Part shown: positions 63,257 through 64,000 of the stretch, one piece after another
Layout: each line of letters starts with the position of its first letter
Numbering within the stretch: the first letter of the stretch is position 1
Translations under genes and position numbers: made by a program
The notes under the pieces: generated by a model
The model's database searches: none
Told to the model about the DNA's origin: nothing
Seen by the model: only the letters and a program-made list of their open reading frames with translations
NCBI RefSeq assembly: GCF_029227915.1
Contig: NC_079880.1
Coordinates: forward strand, 30,065,501 to 30,129,500
Source of the DNA: Hydractinia symbiolongicarpus
Lineage: Eukaryota > Cnidaria > Hydrozoa > Anthoathecata > Hydractiniidae
DNA: 64,000 nt
Direction: 5' to 3'

Positions 63257-64000
63257 GAACGATTTTTTAAATTATTATTTCACCACTAAAGCCCATGAGA
63301 CTTGTAGTTTTTAAAAATGTTTTCATTTTTAATGAGACGCTGAATTAAAAAAGTTTAATCGCCGGCAAACGAAAACCCGCAACTTCCTGTAAACCCCGGA
63401 CTCGGTCCGTGTAGTCAAAAGTATACAAAGAAAGTACCCAGGGAGTAAACTCATTTCCCAAACGATTTTTTAAATTCTTTTTTCACCACTAAAACGCGTG
63501 AGACTTGTAGTTTTCAGAAATGTTTTAATTTTTGATGAGACGCTTAATGAAGGTGGTTTAATCGCCGGCAAGCGAAAACCTGCGATTTCCCGTAAATCCC
63601 GGGCTTGGCCCGTATAGTCGAAAGTATACAAAGAAAGTACCCTGTGAGTAAACTCATTTCCAAAACGATTTTTTAAATTATCTTTTCACCACTAAAACAC
63701 ATGAGACTTGTAGTTTTCAAAAATGTTTTCATTTCTGATGATACACTGAATAAAAAAATCTTAATCGCCGGCAAACGAAATCCCGCCATTTCCCGTAAAT
63801 CCCGGGCTTGGCCCGTATAGTCAAAAGTATACAAAGAAAGTACCCTGTGAGTTAACTCATTTCCAGAACAATTTTTTAAATCATTTTTTCACCACTAAAA
63901 CGCATAAGACTTGTAGTTTTCAAAAATGTTTTCATTTTTAATGAGACGCTGAATAAAAGCAGTTTAATCGCCGGCAAACGAAAACCCGCGATTTCCCGTA

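Larger units (their letters stand above)
60830..64000 (+). repeat. Satellite array domain III, forward orientation
   Basis: The same orientation as domain I, and it continues off the right edge. Marker monomers include ACGCGTGAGAC (61,669 and 63,497), GTAAACCCCGGACTCGGTCC and CACTACAACGC (62,47x and 63,08x). The segment at about 61.44-61.9 kb recurs at about 63.27-63.7 kb at an offset of 1,827 bp (nine monomers). No gene is seen. Confidence 0.96.

Noticed and set aside
1-64000. CRISPR-like or other direct-repeat array
   Set aside because: The whole 203-bp unit is repeated with no unique spacers, and no associated genes are present. It is a eukaryotic-style satellite with a LINE carrying AATAAA and a poly-A tail.
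1-64000. Ribosomal DNA spacer, LTR retrotransposon or Helitron-derived tandem repeat
   Set aside because: No rRNA sequence, terminal repeats with TG/CA ends, primer-binding site, or Helitron-type 3' hairpin with a CTRR end was recognisable in the monomers or at the array joints.

Overview
This window is almost entirely one tandem satellite DNA. About 61.2 kb of the 64 kb is a head-to-tail array of a roughly 203-bp, AT-rich monomer (about 300 copies, 201-203 bp each with some deleted variants). The only non-satellite sequence is two copies of a 1.4-kb 5'-truncated, broken non-LTR retrotransposon (LINE). I see no intact host gene, rRNA, tRNA, CRISPR array or bacterial-type operon. The many 60-120 codon open frames are translations of the satellite itself and are not annotated as genes. 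The organism is a eukaryote, very probably an animal. The reverse transcriptase has the CR1/Jockey-like motif style common in marine invertebrates, cnidarians included; that phylum guess is weak. A centromeric or other heterochromatic location is plausible but not shown.

Layout. Domain I (1-11,727) carries the array in the orientation called + here (monomer starting CGCATGAGAC). At 11,727/11,728 the orientation flips, and domain II (11,728-60,829, about 49.1 kb) runs the other way. At 60,829/60,830 it flips back for domain III (60,830-64,000). Both switch points are sharp and show 3-bp and 5-bp microhomology. Each lies inside the spacer of an inverted repeat. Around the first switch, rare variants at 1.8-10.9 kb recur in reverse order and orientation at 11.8-20.9 kb. 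Around the second, about 0.8 kb at 59.1-59.9 kb mirrors 61.1-61.9 kb.

The array is nested. It contains 405-bp dimers (15.4-16.6 kb), 604/609-bp trimers (20.9-23.1 and 62.0-63.3 kb) and 4-5-mers of 798-1000 bp (7.7-10.9 kb). A 701-bp unit lies at 32.2-33.6 kb, and there are duplications at offsets of 2.4, 5.1, 6.3, 6.7, 7.1, 7.3, 7.7, 8.05 and 8.36 kb. From about 35.8 to 57.1 kb a distinct monomer set forms a superrepeat of 6.7-7.7 kb. The two LINE copies (19,137-20,535 and 27,496-28,894) are one insertion later copied inside a 4.7-kb segment at an offset of 8,359 bp.

The most useful outcome is a readable history: inverted-repeat formation, LINE insertion on one arm only, copying of the LINE-bearing segment, and several rounds of block amplification. 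No new protein-coding system is visible.
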